A stretch of 64,000 bases of DNA from CBDDBX01 sp965225955 (lineage in GTDB: Bacteria > Acidobacteriota > Aminicenantia > UBA2199): positions 1-64,000 of the forward strand of contig CBDDBX010000026.1 in NCBI GenBank assembly GCA_965225955.1. Reading direction: 5' to 3'. Made by a program: the position numbers and the translations under genes. Shown piece after piece: positions 1 to 7,735 of the stretch (position 1 is the first letter of the stretch; each line of letters starts with the position of its first letter). The notes under the pieces are model-generated. The model ran no database searches, was not told the origin of the DNA, and saw only the letters and a program-made list of their open reading frames with translations.

Positions 1-329
1 TCACCCAGAAGATGGTTTACAGTTGAGGATGATCGTCTGGTATGAGCTCTGTCCATAATATCATCATGAATCAGAGAAGCTATATGAAACATTTCGAGGG
101 ATACTGCTATATTATATACACTATCCATTCTGCCACCATACATCTCATTTAACAGAAGCAGAAAGGTAGTTCGGATCATTTTACCTTTTACAAGTATTTC
201 TGCCTGTCCTTTATTAAGAAGTTTTTCCGGCAGGCAACCGTTAAGCTCTCTTAGAATTAGGGATCTTACCTCTTCAATATCTTTACTGATTCTGCTTAAG
301 TCAACTAAGTATTCCAACTGATCTCCCAC
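1..329 (-). CDS. Isoprenyl (polyprenyl) diphosphate synthase, N-terminal part, cut by window edge
   Basis: Reading the minus strand from a GTG at 329 gives an open frame to the window edge that is too short for the other tables of genes. It contains the first aspartate-rich motif region of trans-isoprenyl diphosphate synthases, seen as SLIHDDIMDRAHTRR, preceded by GKMIRTTFLLLL, where the family has GGKRxRP. These enzymes make the polyprenyl chains of quinones or of undecaprenyl carriers in the cytoplasm. The usual DDxxD is here HDDIMD. The GTG start is uncertain because no good ribosome binding site precedes it; another in-frame GTG lies at 356. The neighbour, divergently transcribed, is the quinone-reducing NQR operon, which fits a quinone side-chain role, but this is inference. 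Confidence 0.8.
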   Translation of the reverse strand, partial: MGDQLEYLVDLSRISKDIEEVRSLILRELNGCLPEKLLNKGQAEILVKGKMIRTTFLLLLNEMYGGRMDSVYNIAVSLEMFHIASLIHDDIMDRAHTRRSSSTVNHLLG

Positions 330-426
330 TCTTTGAATGAATAGAGTAACTAACACAATTTTTCATTATTTTCAAGCTTGCATCTTTTTTTTAATAATGA
401 TAATTATTACCAGTAAGCCGTAACTT

Positions 427-454
427 TTGATTTTTTGAATTAACAAACTATAAT
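427..454 (+). promoter_or_regulatory. Sigma70-type promoter of the nqr operon
   Basis: TTGATT at 427-432 and TATAAT at 449-454 are separated by 16 bases, 37 bases upstream of the nqrA ATG. This is the best match in the 160-base gap between the divergent synthase and nqrA. Confidence 0.7.
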
Positions 455-490
455 AAGATATTCGGATAAAATAAAAAAAAGGTGGAAATA

Positions 491-1828
491 ATGAAGAACA
501 TCAGAATTCAGAAAGGCCTCAATATTCCCCTTAAAGGAAAAATTGAAGGTGATGCAGACCACATACCTCTGTCGTGCCGTCATGTAGCCCTTCTGGGAAA
601 GGATTATACGGGCATGAAACCTACACTTGCTGTTGAACCTGGTGATAAAGTCAGGCGGGGAGAACTTCTCTTTACTGACAAGAAATCTCCAAAAGTAAGA
701 TATACAGCCCCAGGTACAGGTAAAGTAGTCGCAGTTAACAGAGGTTACAGAAGAGCTTTCGAGTCACTGGTCATTGAACTTGAAGAAGAGAATCCTCTGG
801 TTTTTACAGATATCTCAACTGAATCTCAGGAGAAAATACGCGAAGCACTTCTTGAATCAGGAATGTGGACTCTGATAAAAGAGAGGCCTTTTGGTAAAAC
901 AGCTAACCCTGATACGGTTCCTTCGGCAATATTTGTTAATGTCCTTGATACCAATCCTCTGGCACCGGATGTTGAGAAAATTATAAGAGGAAGAGAAGTA
1001 TATTTCTATAAAGGTCTTAAAATAGTATCTGAATTAACAGAAGGTAGTGTCTATGTCTGTCTTTCACCGGATACCAACCTTAAAATAGAGGAAACTTCAA
1101 AAATTGAAGCCGTAAGTTTTTCCGGCCCTCACCCTGCTGGTAACACAGGTACTCACATTCACTTTCTCCACCCTGTATCCAGACAAAAAACCGTATGGGA
1201 AATCGGAGCTCAGGAGCTGGCAGAAATTGGTGAATTTTTTGATACTGGTGTTACTCCTTCAGAAAGGATAGTAGCCTTAACCGGAACAGGAGCATTAACA
1301 CCTTCGTATATAAAAGCCAGAATCGGGGCCTCTATGGATGAACTTCTTAAAGATCAGACAATAGAAGCAAAAGTCAGAAAAATTTCAGGCTCCCCTCTTT
1401 CAGGATTCGACGCTGCCGGTAATCATGCCTATCTGGGCAGATACCACAACCAGATCTCTCTTATTCCTGAAGGTGGTAAGCGTGAACTTCTTGGCTGGCT
1501 CTCCCCTGGTTTTAACCTGCACTCAATCAAAAGAACTGTTGCTTCAGCTCTTCTTCCTTCAAAGAAATTTGATCTTACTACAGATGAGAATGGCGGAGAG
1601 AGAGCAATTGTTCCGGTAGGCTCATATGAGAAGGTTATGCCTATGGATATTCTTCCTACTTTCCTGTTGAGATCACTCTGTGTGAAAGATATTGAAGAAG
1701 CAGAGAAACTTGGAGCTCTTGAACTTGTGGAGGAAGATCTTGCACTATGTTCATATGTTTGTCCATCAAAAATAGATTTTCAGGGAATTCTCAGAGAGAA
1801 TCTGACACTTATTGAGAAGGAAGGATAA
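491..1828 (+). CDS. nqrA: Na+-translocating NADH:quinone reductase subunit A
   Basis: First subunit of the six-subunit NQR complex, which oxidises NADH, reduces quinone and pumps Na+ out of the cell. NqrA is the cytoplasmic-side subunit implicated in quinone binding. The 445-residue protein opens MKNIRIQKGLNIPLKG, the typical NqrA start, and keeps the SFSGPHPAGNTGTHIHFLHP region and the C-terminal CSYVCPSKIDF segment. I place the start at ATG 491 rather than at a GTG nine bases upstream, because AAAGGTGG at 478-485 is a well-spaced ribosome binding site for 491. It overlaps nqrB by one base (TAATG), which suggests translational coupling. Confidence 0.97.
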   Translation: MKNIRIQKGLNIPLKGKIEGDADHIPLSCRHVALLGKDYTGMKPTLAVEPGDKVRRGELLFTDKKSPKVRYTAPGTGKVVAVNRGYRRAFESLVIELEEENPLVFTDISTESQEKIREALLESGMWTLIKERPFGKTANPDTVPSAIFVNVLDTNPLAPDVEKIIRGREVYFYKGLKIVSELTEGSVYVCLSPDTNLKIEETSKIEAVSFSGPHPAGNTGTHIHFLHPVSRQKTVWEIGAQELAEIGEFFDTGVTPSERIVALTGTGALTPSYIKARIGASMDELLKDQTIEAKVRKISGSPLSGFDAAGNHAYLGRYHNQISLIPEGGKRELLGWLSPGFNLHSIKRTVASALLPSKKFDLTTDENGGERAIVPVGSYEKVMPMDILPTFLLRSLCVKDIEEAEKLGALELVEEDLALCSYVCPSKIDFQGILRENLTLIEKEG

Positions 1829-3024
1829 TGAAAATATTAAGAAACTTTCTGGATAAAATGGAACCCCATTTTACTGAAGGGAAACTTAAAAAAGCTTTTC
1901 CACTTTATGAAGCTATGGACAGTTTCCTTTATACTCCCGGTATAGTAACAAAATCTGCCCCTCATATTAAAGACGGGCTTGATCTGAAACGCCTTATGAT
2001 TACTGTTGTATATGCAATGATTCCGGCGGTTCTCTTTGCATTCTACAATACCGGTTACCATGCAGCAAAAGCATTTGTGGCAAATCCAGGTCAGAAACTT
2101 CTCTGGCAAACCGATCTTGCCATTGCTCTTGGTATAACTCCTGATCCTGCATCACTAATAGGAAATGTTCTTATAGGAGCCCTCTACTTTCTGCCGGTTT
2201 ATATCGTAACTCTGGCTGCAGGTGGCTTCTGGGAAGTAGTATTTGCTGTAGTGAGAAAGCACGAAATAAATGAAGGGTTTCTTGTTACAAGTCTGCTCTT
2301 TCCCATGATTCTCCCTCCTACAATCCCATTATGGCAGGTAGCAGTGGGCATATCATTTGGTATCGTAATCGGTAAAGAGATCTTTGGAGGAGTTGGGATG
2401 AATGTTCTTAACCCTGCTCTTGTTTCCAGAGCCTTCCTCTTCTTTGCATATCCTGCAGAAATATCAGGTAACTCAGTATGGGTTGCTGCTGATGGAGTGA
2501 GTCAGGCAACTCCCCTTGCAGAAATTGCGGACACCTCACTGAAACTTACAGCCTCCTGGTGGGACTCTTTTATAGGACTGATTCCCGGCTCAATGGGTGA
2601 AACATCAGCTCTTGCATCTCTCATTGGTGCAATAGTACTTATTATTACAGGTGTTGCGTCCTGGAGAATTATGGCAAGTATAGTTGCAGGTACAACCCTT
2701 CTTGCCCTGCTCTTCAACTTTGTTGGCAGCACAACCAACCCTATGTTTGCAATTACACCTGAATGGCATTTTGTACTTGGAGGTTTTGCTTTTGGTACAG
2801 TTTTCATGGCAACAGATCCGGTATCTGCAGCTGTTACAAGACAGGGGCAGTATATATATGGTTTCCTTATAGGTCTTCTTGTTGTGCTGGTAAGAGTTAT
2901 CAACCCTGCATTCCCTGAAGGAATGATGCTTGCAATACTTCTTGCCAACGTCTTCTCTTCTGTAATAGACAGATACTTTATTCAGAAGAATATCAAAAGG
3001 AGGTTAGCAAAAAATGTCAGCTGA
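1828..3024 (+). CDS. nqrB: Na+-translocating NADH:quinone reductase subunit B
   Basis: Integral membrane subunit of NQR that carries covalent FMN and is part of the Na+ path. The 398-residue protein is rich in membrane helices from about residue 55 on. The covalent flavin site is visible as DGVSQATPL, with Thr228 the expected FMN-linked residue (family pattern SxAT). The region GGVGMNVLNPALVSRAF is typical of NqrB/RnfD. Start and stop overlap nqrA by one base and nqrC by eleven bases, so the gene sits inside a tightly coupled operon. Confidence 0.97.
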   Translation: MKILRNFLDKMEPHFTEGKLKKAFPLYEAMDSFLYTPGIVTKSAPHIKDGLDLKRLMITVVYAMIPAVLFAFYNTGYHAAKAFVANPGQKLLWQTDLAIALGITPDPASLIGNVLIGALYFLPVYIVTLAAGGFWEVVFAVVRKHEINEGFLVTSLLFPMILPPTIPLWQVAVGISFGIVIGKEIFGGVGMNVLNPALVSRAFLFFAYPAEISGNSVWVAADGVSQATPLAEIADTSLKLTASWWDSFIGLIPGSMGETSALASLIGAIVLIITGVASWRIMASIVAGTTLLALLFNFVGSTTNPMFAITPEWHFVLGGFAFGTVFMATDPVSAAVTRQGQYIYGFLIGLLVVLVRVINPAFPEGMMLAILLANVFSSVIDRYFIQKNIKRRLAKNVS

Positions 3025-3829
3025 CTCATTGAAAAAAACAGTAGGCGTAGCTCTTGGAGTCTGTCTGGTATGTTCAGTACTGGTCTCCACAGCTGCAGTT
3101 GTTCTTAAACCGATTCAGGAACAGAACAAGAAACGTGATATGCTTAAAAATATCCTGGAAGTAGCTGAAATAGAGTATACAGATTCTGAAATTGACAAAA
3201 AATTTAAAGAAAACATCAGTGCAGAACTCCTGGATATGAAAACCGGCGAAAAAGTTCCTGCTTCAGAACACGATAAGGTTTTTAATACAGAAGATTTTAA
3301 TATTAAACAGATACTTCTTAAAAAAGAGAACCGCTTTGATATTCCTTCAAAAGCAGACGTTGCAAAAATCAGATATACTCCCAGAAAAATGATTGTCTGG
3401 TTTGTTAAAGGAGATAATGGTATTTCAAAGATTATCTTCCCGGTATACGGTAAAGGACTCTGGTCTACAATGTATGGTCTTATATCCCTTGATTACAGTG
3501 ATCTTACAACTATCAAAGGCCTGACCTTCTATGAACACGGAGAGACTCCCGGCCTGGGTGGTGAAGTCGATAATCCGCAGTGGAAAAAGCAGTGGCCCGG
3601 CAAACAGGCATTCAGTAAAGAGAGAGAGCTTGCTGTTAAAGTCATCAAAGGTAAAGTCAGAGCTGATAGTTCCAATGCTATTCATGAAATAGACGGGCTT
3701 TCAGGAGCTACAATTACAGCAAATGGTGTAAATGGCTTACTCACATTCTGGCTGAACTCTGATTACGGATACAAAAAGTTTCTGAAAAAACTTGAGCAGG
3801 AAGGGAGGGTGAAGAATGAACAGATTTAA
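3014..3829 (+). CDS. nqrC: Na+-translocating NADH:quinone reductase subunit C
   Basis: NQR subunit with one N-terminal membrane helix (about residues 8-31) and a periplasmic flavoprotein domain holding the second covalent FMN. The flavinylation motif SGATIT lies at residues 230-235; in characterised NqrC the last Thr of the equivalent motif carries FMN. GETPGLGGEVDNPQW is another NqrC/RnfG hallmark. No ApbE flavin transferase, which attaches the FMN, is encoded in this window. The gene overlaps nqrB by 11 bases and nqrD by 14 bases. Confidence 0.97.
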   Translation: MSADSLKKTVGVALGVCLVCSVLVSTAAVVLKPIQEQNKKRDMLKNILEVAEIEYTDSEIDKKFKENISAELLDMKTGEKVPASEHDKVFNTEDFNIKQILLKKENRFDIPSKADVAKIRYTPRKMIVWFVKGDNGISKIIFPVYGKGLWSTMYGLISLDYSDLTTIKGLTFYEHGETPGLGGEVDNPQWKKQWPGKQAFSKERELAVKVIKGKVRADSSNAIHEIDGLSGATITANGVNGLLTFWLNSDYGYKKFLKKLEQEGRVKNEQI

Positions 3830-4436
3830 AAAAGCATTTCTTGAACCAATTGTAGACAACAACCCTATTACTCTGGGTGTTCTTGGTTTGTGTTCAGCAC
3901 TGGCTGTTACCTCAAAACTTGAGACATCTCTGGTTATGTCCATTGCAGTTACACTTATTCTGGGCTTCTCCAATATGTCTGTAAGTTTTATCCGTAACCA
4001 CATACCAAACAGCATCAGAATTATTGTGGAAATGACTATTATAGCCTCTCTGGTTATCATTACTGATCAGATTCTGAAAGCTTTTCTGTTTGATATAAGT
4101 AAGCAGCTCTCAGTATATGTAGGGCTTATCATTACAAACTGTATAATCATGGGGAGAGCTGAAGCATTTGCTCTTAAGAACTCACCAGGAGTAAGTTTTG
4201 TTGACGGTCTGGGTAATGGAATCGGCTACAGTATGATTCTACTTATTGTAGGTGGAATCAGAGAACTCCTTGGTGCAGGAAAACTTCTGGGAATAACAAT
4301 ACTACCCCTTACAACAGAAGGTGGATGGTATCCATCAAACGGTCTTCTTCTCATATCCCCCAGTGCCTTCTTTCTGATAGGCCTGATAATATGGGTCATC
4401 AGATCGGCTAAAAAAGAACAGGTAGAAGAGGAATAA
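3816..4436 (+). CDS. nqrD: Na+-translocating NADH:quinone reductase subunit D
   Basis: Polytopic membrane subunit of NQR (206 residues). NqrD and NqrE are inverted-topology relatives that together hold an iron or Fe-S centre in the middle of the membrane. The expected cysteines are present: Cys26 in VLGLCSALAVTS and Cys109 in ITNCIIMGRAEAFA. GNGIGYSMILLIVGGIRELLGAG is split by a family-typical GIRELLG motif. It starts 14 bases inside nqrC and ends one base before the nqrE ATG. Confidence 0.96.
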   Translation: MNRFKKAFLEPIVDNNPITLGVLGLCSALAVTSKLETSLVMSIAVTLILGFSNMSVSFIRNHIPNSIRIIVEMTIIASLVIITDQILKAFLFDISKQLSVYVGLIITNCIIMGRAEAFALKNSPGVSFVDGLGNGIGYSMILLIVGGIRELLGAGKLLGITILPLTTEGGWYPSNGLLLISPSAFFLIGLIIWVIRSAKKEQVEEE

Positions 4437-4437
4437 A

Positions 4438-5049
4438 ATGCTGGAACACTATTTAAGTATACTGATAAAATCGATTTTTATTGAGAATCTGGCACTCTCA
4501 ATGTTTCTTGGGATGTGTACTTTCCTTGCAGTATCCAAAAGGGTTGACACATCATTTGGACTGGGGATAGCTGTTATTGCTGTTCAGACTATTACCGTAC
4601 CGGTAAACAACCTCATCTACAGTGCAATACTTAAACCTGGCGCTCTTAAATGGGCAGGTCTTGAAAATGTTGACCTCTCATTTCTTTCACTAATCACATT
4701 TATTGGAGTAATTGCAGCTATGGTGCAGATCCTTGAAATGGTTCTGGATAAGTTCTTTCCTGCTCTATACAATTCACTGGGTATCTTCCTTCCACTCATT
4801 ACGGTTAACTGCGCAATTCTTGGTGGTTCACTGCTTATGGTTGAGAGATCCTATAATTTCCCGGAAAGCATAACTTACGGGCTGGGTTCAGGTATAGGCT
4901 GGGCAATGGCAATTGTAGCTCTTGCAGGTATCAGGGAAAGGCTGAGATATAGTAATATTCCGCCGGGACTGAGAGGATTGGGAATTACTTTCATAACTGC
5001 AGGCCTTATTGGTCTCGCATTCCTGCTGTTCTCAGGGATACAGCTTTAA
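4438..5049 (+). CDS. nqrE: Na+-translocating NADH:quinone reductase subunit E
   Basis: Polytopic membrane subunit of NQR (203 residues), partner of NqrD. Cys27 in LGMCTFLAVSKRV and Cys125 in TVNCAILGGSL match the two cysteines that complete the intramembrane metal centre with NqrD. It begins directly after the nqrD stop and is followed by nqrF 12 bases later, with AAGGGG as a likely ribosome binding site for nqrF. Confidence 0.96.
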   Translation: MLEHYLSILIKSIFIENLALSMFLGMCTFLAVSKRVDTSFGLGIAVIAVQTITVPVNNLIYSAILKPGALKWAGLENVDLSFLSLITFIGVIAAMVQILEMVLDKFFPALYNSLGIFLPLITVNCAILGGSLLMVERSYNFPESITYGLGSGIGWAMAIVALAGIRERLRYSNIPPGLRGLGITFITAGLIGLAFLLFSGIQL

Positions 5050-5061
5050 GGGGTTCTGAAT

Positions 5062-6294
5062 ATGGAAAACACAACACTTATACTTCTTGGGGTAACAATG
5101 TTTACCCTTATTGTTCTGCTTCTTGTAGCGGTAATTCTGGTAGCTAAATCCAGACTTGTAGCTTCAGGTCCTGTAACAATTAATATAAACGATGATTCCG
5201 ATTATCAGCTGGAAGTTCAGTCCGGTGATAAACTTCTCCAGACTCTTTCTGATAATAAAATATTTGTATCTTCAGCCTGTGGTGGTGGAGGTACATGCGG
5301 ACAGTGCAGAGTAAAAGTTCTTGATGGTGGAGGAGATATTCTTCCTACAGAAAGGACCATGATCTCCAGAAAAGAGGCTCGTGAGCATGAAAGACTGGCT
5401 TGTCAGGTTCCTGTTAAACAGGATATGAAACTTGCAATACCTGAAGAGGTATTCAATGTTAAAAGATGGGAGTGCACAGTGCGCTCAAACCACAATGTTG
5501 CCACCTTTATTAAAGAGCTTATTCTTGAACTTCCTGAAGGGGAAGATGTAAACTTCAGAGCAGGTGGTTATATACAGATAGAAGCTCCGGCTCATAATGT
5601 TAACTATTCCGATTTTAATGTGGAAGAGGAGTATCGGGATGAGTGGGATAAGCACAATGTATGGGAATATGTTTCAAAAGTTACTGAACCTGTAACAAGA
5701 GCATACTCAATGGCAAACTATCCTGGTGAAAAGGGAATCATAATGCTTAATGTAAGAATTGCTTCTCCTCCCCCATGGGCACCTGATGTACCTCCAGGTC
5801 AGATGTCATCCTACATCTTTGATCTGAAACCTGGTGATAAAGTTCACATCACCGGCCCTTATGGTGAATTCTTCGCTAAAGAAACAGATAACGAAATGAT
5901 ATTTGTTGGTGGTGGTGCAGGTATGGCTCCAATGCGTTCACATATCTTTGATCAGCTACTGAGACTCAACTCCAACCGTAAAATATCCTTCTGGTACGGT
6001 GCAAGAAGTTTAAGAGAGATGTTCTATGTAGATGACTTTGACGGACTACAGGAGAAATACAGTAACTTTAAATGGCATACTGGTCTTTCTGAGCCTAAAC
6101 CTGAGGACAACTGGAAAGGGTATACCGGATTCATACATCAGGTACTGTTTGATAACTACCTGAAAGATCACAAAGCCCCGGAAGATTGTGAATACTATCT
6201 CTGTGGCCCTCCAATAATGAACTTCTCAGTTACCAATATGCTGCTTGATCTTGGAGTCGAACCGGAAAACATCATGTTTGATGATTTTGGGTGA
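5062..6294 (+). CDS. nqrF: Na+-translocating NADH:quinone reductase subunit F
   Basis: NADH-oxidising entry subunit of NQR (410 residues). An N-terminal membrane anchor (about 5-28) is followed by a 2Fe-2S ferredoxin domain with Cys73, Cys79, Cys82 and Cys114. An FAD domain with RAYSMA at 213-218 and an NADH domain with GGGAGMAPMR at 283-292 follow, ending YLCGPPIMN and FDDFG. All redox-site residues that I can check are intact. It is the last canonical nqr gene, followed five bases later by a small Cys-rich membrane protein. Confidence 0.97.
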   Translation: MENTTLILLGVTMFTLIVLLLVAVILVAKSRLVASGPVTININDDSDYQLEVQSGDKLLQTLSDNKIFVSSACGGGGTCGQCRVKVLDGGGDILPTERTMISRKEAREHERLACQVPVKQDMKLAIPEEVFNVKRWECTVRSNHNVATFIKELILELPEGEDVNFRAGGYIQIEAPAHNVNYSDFNVEEEYRDEWDKHNVWEYVSKVTEPVTRAYSMANYPGEKGIIMLNVRIASPPPWAPDVPPGQMSSYIFDLKPGDKVHITGPYGEFFAKETDNEMIFVGGGAGMAPMRSHIFDQLLRLNSNRKISFWYGARSLREMFYVDDFDGLQEKYSNFKWHTGLSEPKPEDNWKGYTGFIHQVLFDNYLKDHKAPEDCEYYLCGPPIMNFSVTNMLLDLGVEPENIMFDDFG

Positions 6295-6299
6295 TTCTG

Positions 6300-6479
6300 A
6301 TGGATACAGTTATAGCAACGGTCTTTATAGGTGCAGTACTTATACTTTTTATGGGTGCTGCTCTCCTGTTCAGTAAATACAGGAAGAAAGGTAATGTTGA
6401 AGAAGGTAAATGCCCAAACTGCACCTGCTCTTCCACAGAGAAAAAAGAGTGCTCAGAGCACGAACATAATCATCATTAA
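6300..6479 (+). CDS. Small membrane protein with four cysteines and His-rich tail, NqrM-like candidate
   Basis: The 59-residue product has one N-terminal membrane helix (about residues 4-26), a basic SKYRKKG stop-transfer, then CPNCTC and a fourth cysteine eight residues on, and ends HEHNHH. NqrM (DUF539), known from Vibrio to help build the NqrD/NqrE metal centre, is similarly short with one helix and four cysteines, and its gene usually follows nqrF. Position and architecture match, but the cysteine spacing is not identical, so homology is unproven. ATG 6300 is preferred; a GTG at 6291 would overlap nqrF. An alternative is the Cys-rich FeoB-associated type of protein. Confidence 0.6.
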   Translation: MDTVIATVFIGAVLILFMGAALLFSKYRKKGNVEEGKCPNCTCSSTEKKECSEHEHNHH

Positions 6480-6492
6480 CCAAAATAATAAA

Positions 6493-6513
6493 GGGCACGA
6501 TAGTCGTGCCCTA
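6493..6513 (+). terminator. Hairpin terminating the nqr operon
   Basis: Perfect 9-bp inverted repeat AGGGCACGA / TCGTGCCCT with loop TAG, 13 bases after the last nqr-operon stop codon. The T-tract is poor, so termination may be partial and the methyltransferase downstream may receive read-through. Confidence 0.65.
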
Positions 6514-6550
6514 TCTTGCCAATGTCCTCTTCCTGCTATATACTTCACCA

Positions 6551-7729
6551 ATGCATACTGGTGTAGTTGAAAAGATAGTAAATGGCGGCTGGGGGCTAAT
6601 AAGAAGCTCTGAAGGGGTTGTTTTTCTCCCTTATGTTCTTCCTGGAGAAGAGGTTGAGTACCGAATCAAAGACAGAGCCAGAGGAATCATATGGGGTGAA
6701 CTTCTCAGAGTAGTTAAAAGTTCTGACAGACGCATTACCCCACCATGTCCCTACTATGGTGAATGTGGTGGCTGCATACTTCAGCATATGAGCTATGAAG
6801 ATCAACTTAAACTTAAAGAGGAACTTTTCAGGGAAGATCTTAAAAAAACAGGAGATTTTACCCCGGAGTATCTTCAGGTAACAGGATCAGGGGAGTTCAG
6901 ATACAGAGTCCGGGCTAAACTGAAAGCCGATAATAGTGGTAAAATCGGATTCATCAGAAAATCTACAAATACTGTATTTCCAATTAAAAGCTGTATGCTT
7001 TTTAAACCGGAGATGGAAGAGTTTATAAACAGTTGGAACTCTCTGGAACAACCTCCACATTATCATCAGCTGGATCTTCTGCTTAACACAGATACCAGGC
7101 AATTATATGTTAATCTGTCCCATGAAGCTGACTACGAAAATCTTCAGAAACTATTCCCGGATGTTATCTTTACATGCAAAGGAAGAGATATTGAAGATGG
7201 GGCTGTTTCAGAAGTGGTTATTGGTAAATATCGTTACCAGTATTCACCATCTGTTTTCTTTCAGAACAACCATATGATGTGGGAAAAAATGCTGGCAAGT
7301 GTTGATGGAATGCTTCATGGGTGCTCCAGTGCGATTGACCTCTACTGCGGTGTAGGGTTCTTTACACCACTACTCTCAGAATACACATCATCAGTTACAG
7401 GAGTTGAAAATTCCAGATTATCTATAGATCTTGCCAGAAGAGCATTTCCTGAAGCTGAATTCCACCGTATGCCAGTTGAAAAGTTCAGATTCCCAAAATC
7501 AGACATACTGCTATGTGATCCTCCCAGATCAGGTTTATCCTCTTATGTACACAATGCAATTAAAGATAACAAACCCAGGACAATAGTATATATTTCCTGT
7601 AATGCCCAGACCTTTTGCAGAGATCTGAAAAAACTCAGAGAACTGGGATATTCAGTAGATAAACTTGAGATGATGGATCTGTTTCCCCAGTCTGCACACT
7701 TTGAAGTACTCTGTAAACTTACTCTGTAA
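6551..7729 (+). CDS. 23S rRNA/tRNA uracil-5 methyltransferase, TrmA/RlmD family
   Basis: SAM-dependent RNA (uracil-5-)-methyltransferase of 392 residues acting in the cytoplasm. A TRAM-like N-terminal segment (about 1-60) is followed by the 4Fe-4S motif CPYYGECGGC with a later cysteine in KSCMLF. The methyltransferase core has DLYCGVGFF, DPPRSGL and the catalytic-cysteine segment YISCNAQTF. The target (rRNA U1939, U747 or tRNA U54) cannot be told from sequence; the Fe-S cluster favours the RlmD/RlmC/RlmCD side. I use ATG 6551, because the upstream extension runs through the nqr terminator hairpin. It converges on the next gene with a six-base gap. Confidence 0.9.
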   Translation: MHTGVVEKIVNGGWGLIRSSEGVVFLPYVLPGEEVEYRIKDRARGIIWGELLRVVKSSDRRITPPCPYYGECGGCILQHMSYEDQLKLKEELFREDLKKTGDFTPEYLQVTGSGEFRYRVRAKLKADNSGKIGFIRKSTNTVFPIKSCMLFKPEMEEFINSWNSLEQPPHYHQLDLLLNTDTRQLYVNLSHEADYENLQKLFPDVIFTCKGRDIEDGAVSEVVIGKYRYQYSPSVFFQNNHMMWEKMLASVDGMLHGCSSAIDLYCGVGFFTPLLSEYTSSVTGVENSRLSIDLARRAFPEAEFHRMPVEKFRFPKSDILLCDPPRSGLSSYVHNAIKDNKPRTIVYISCNAQTFCRDLKKLRELGYSVDKLEMMDLFPQSAHFEVLCKLTL

Positions 7730-7735
7730 GAGGCT

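Noticed and set aside
2502..2948. 148-codon frame antisense to nqrB
   Set aside because: Shadow of nqrB; low-complexity translation and no start signal.
491..6294. Rnf complex instead of NQR
   Set aside because: NqrA and a NADH-oxidising NqrF with 2Fe-2S, FAD and NADH domains are present in nqrABCDEF order; RnfB/RnfC are absent.
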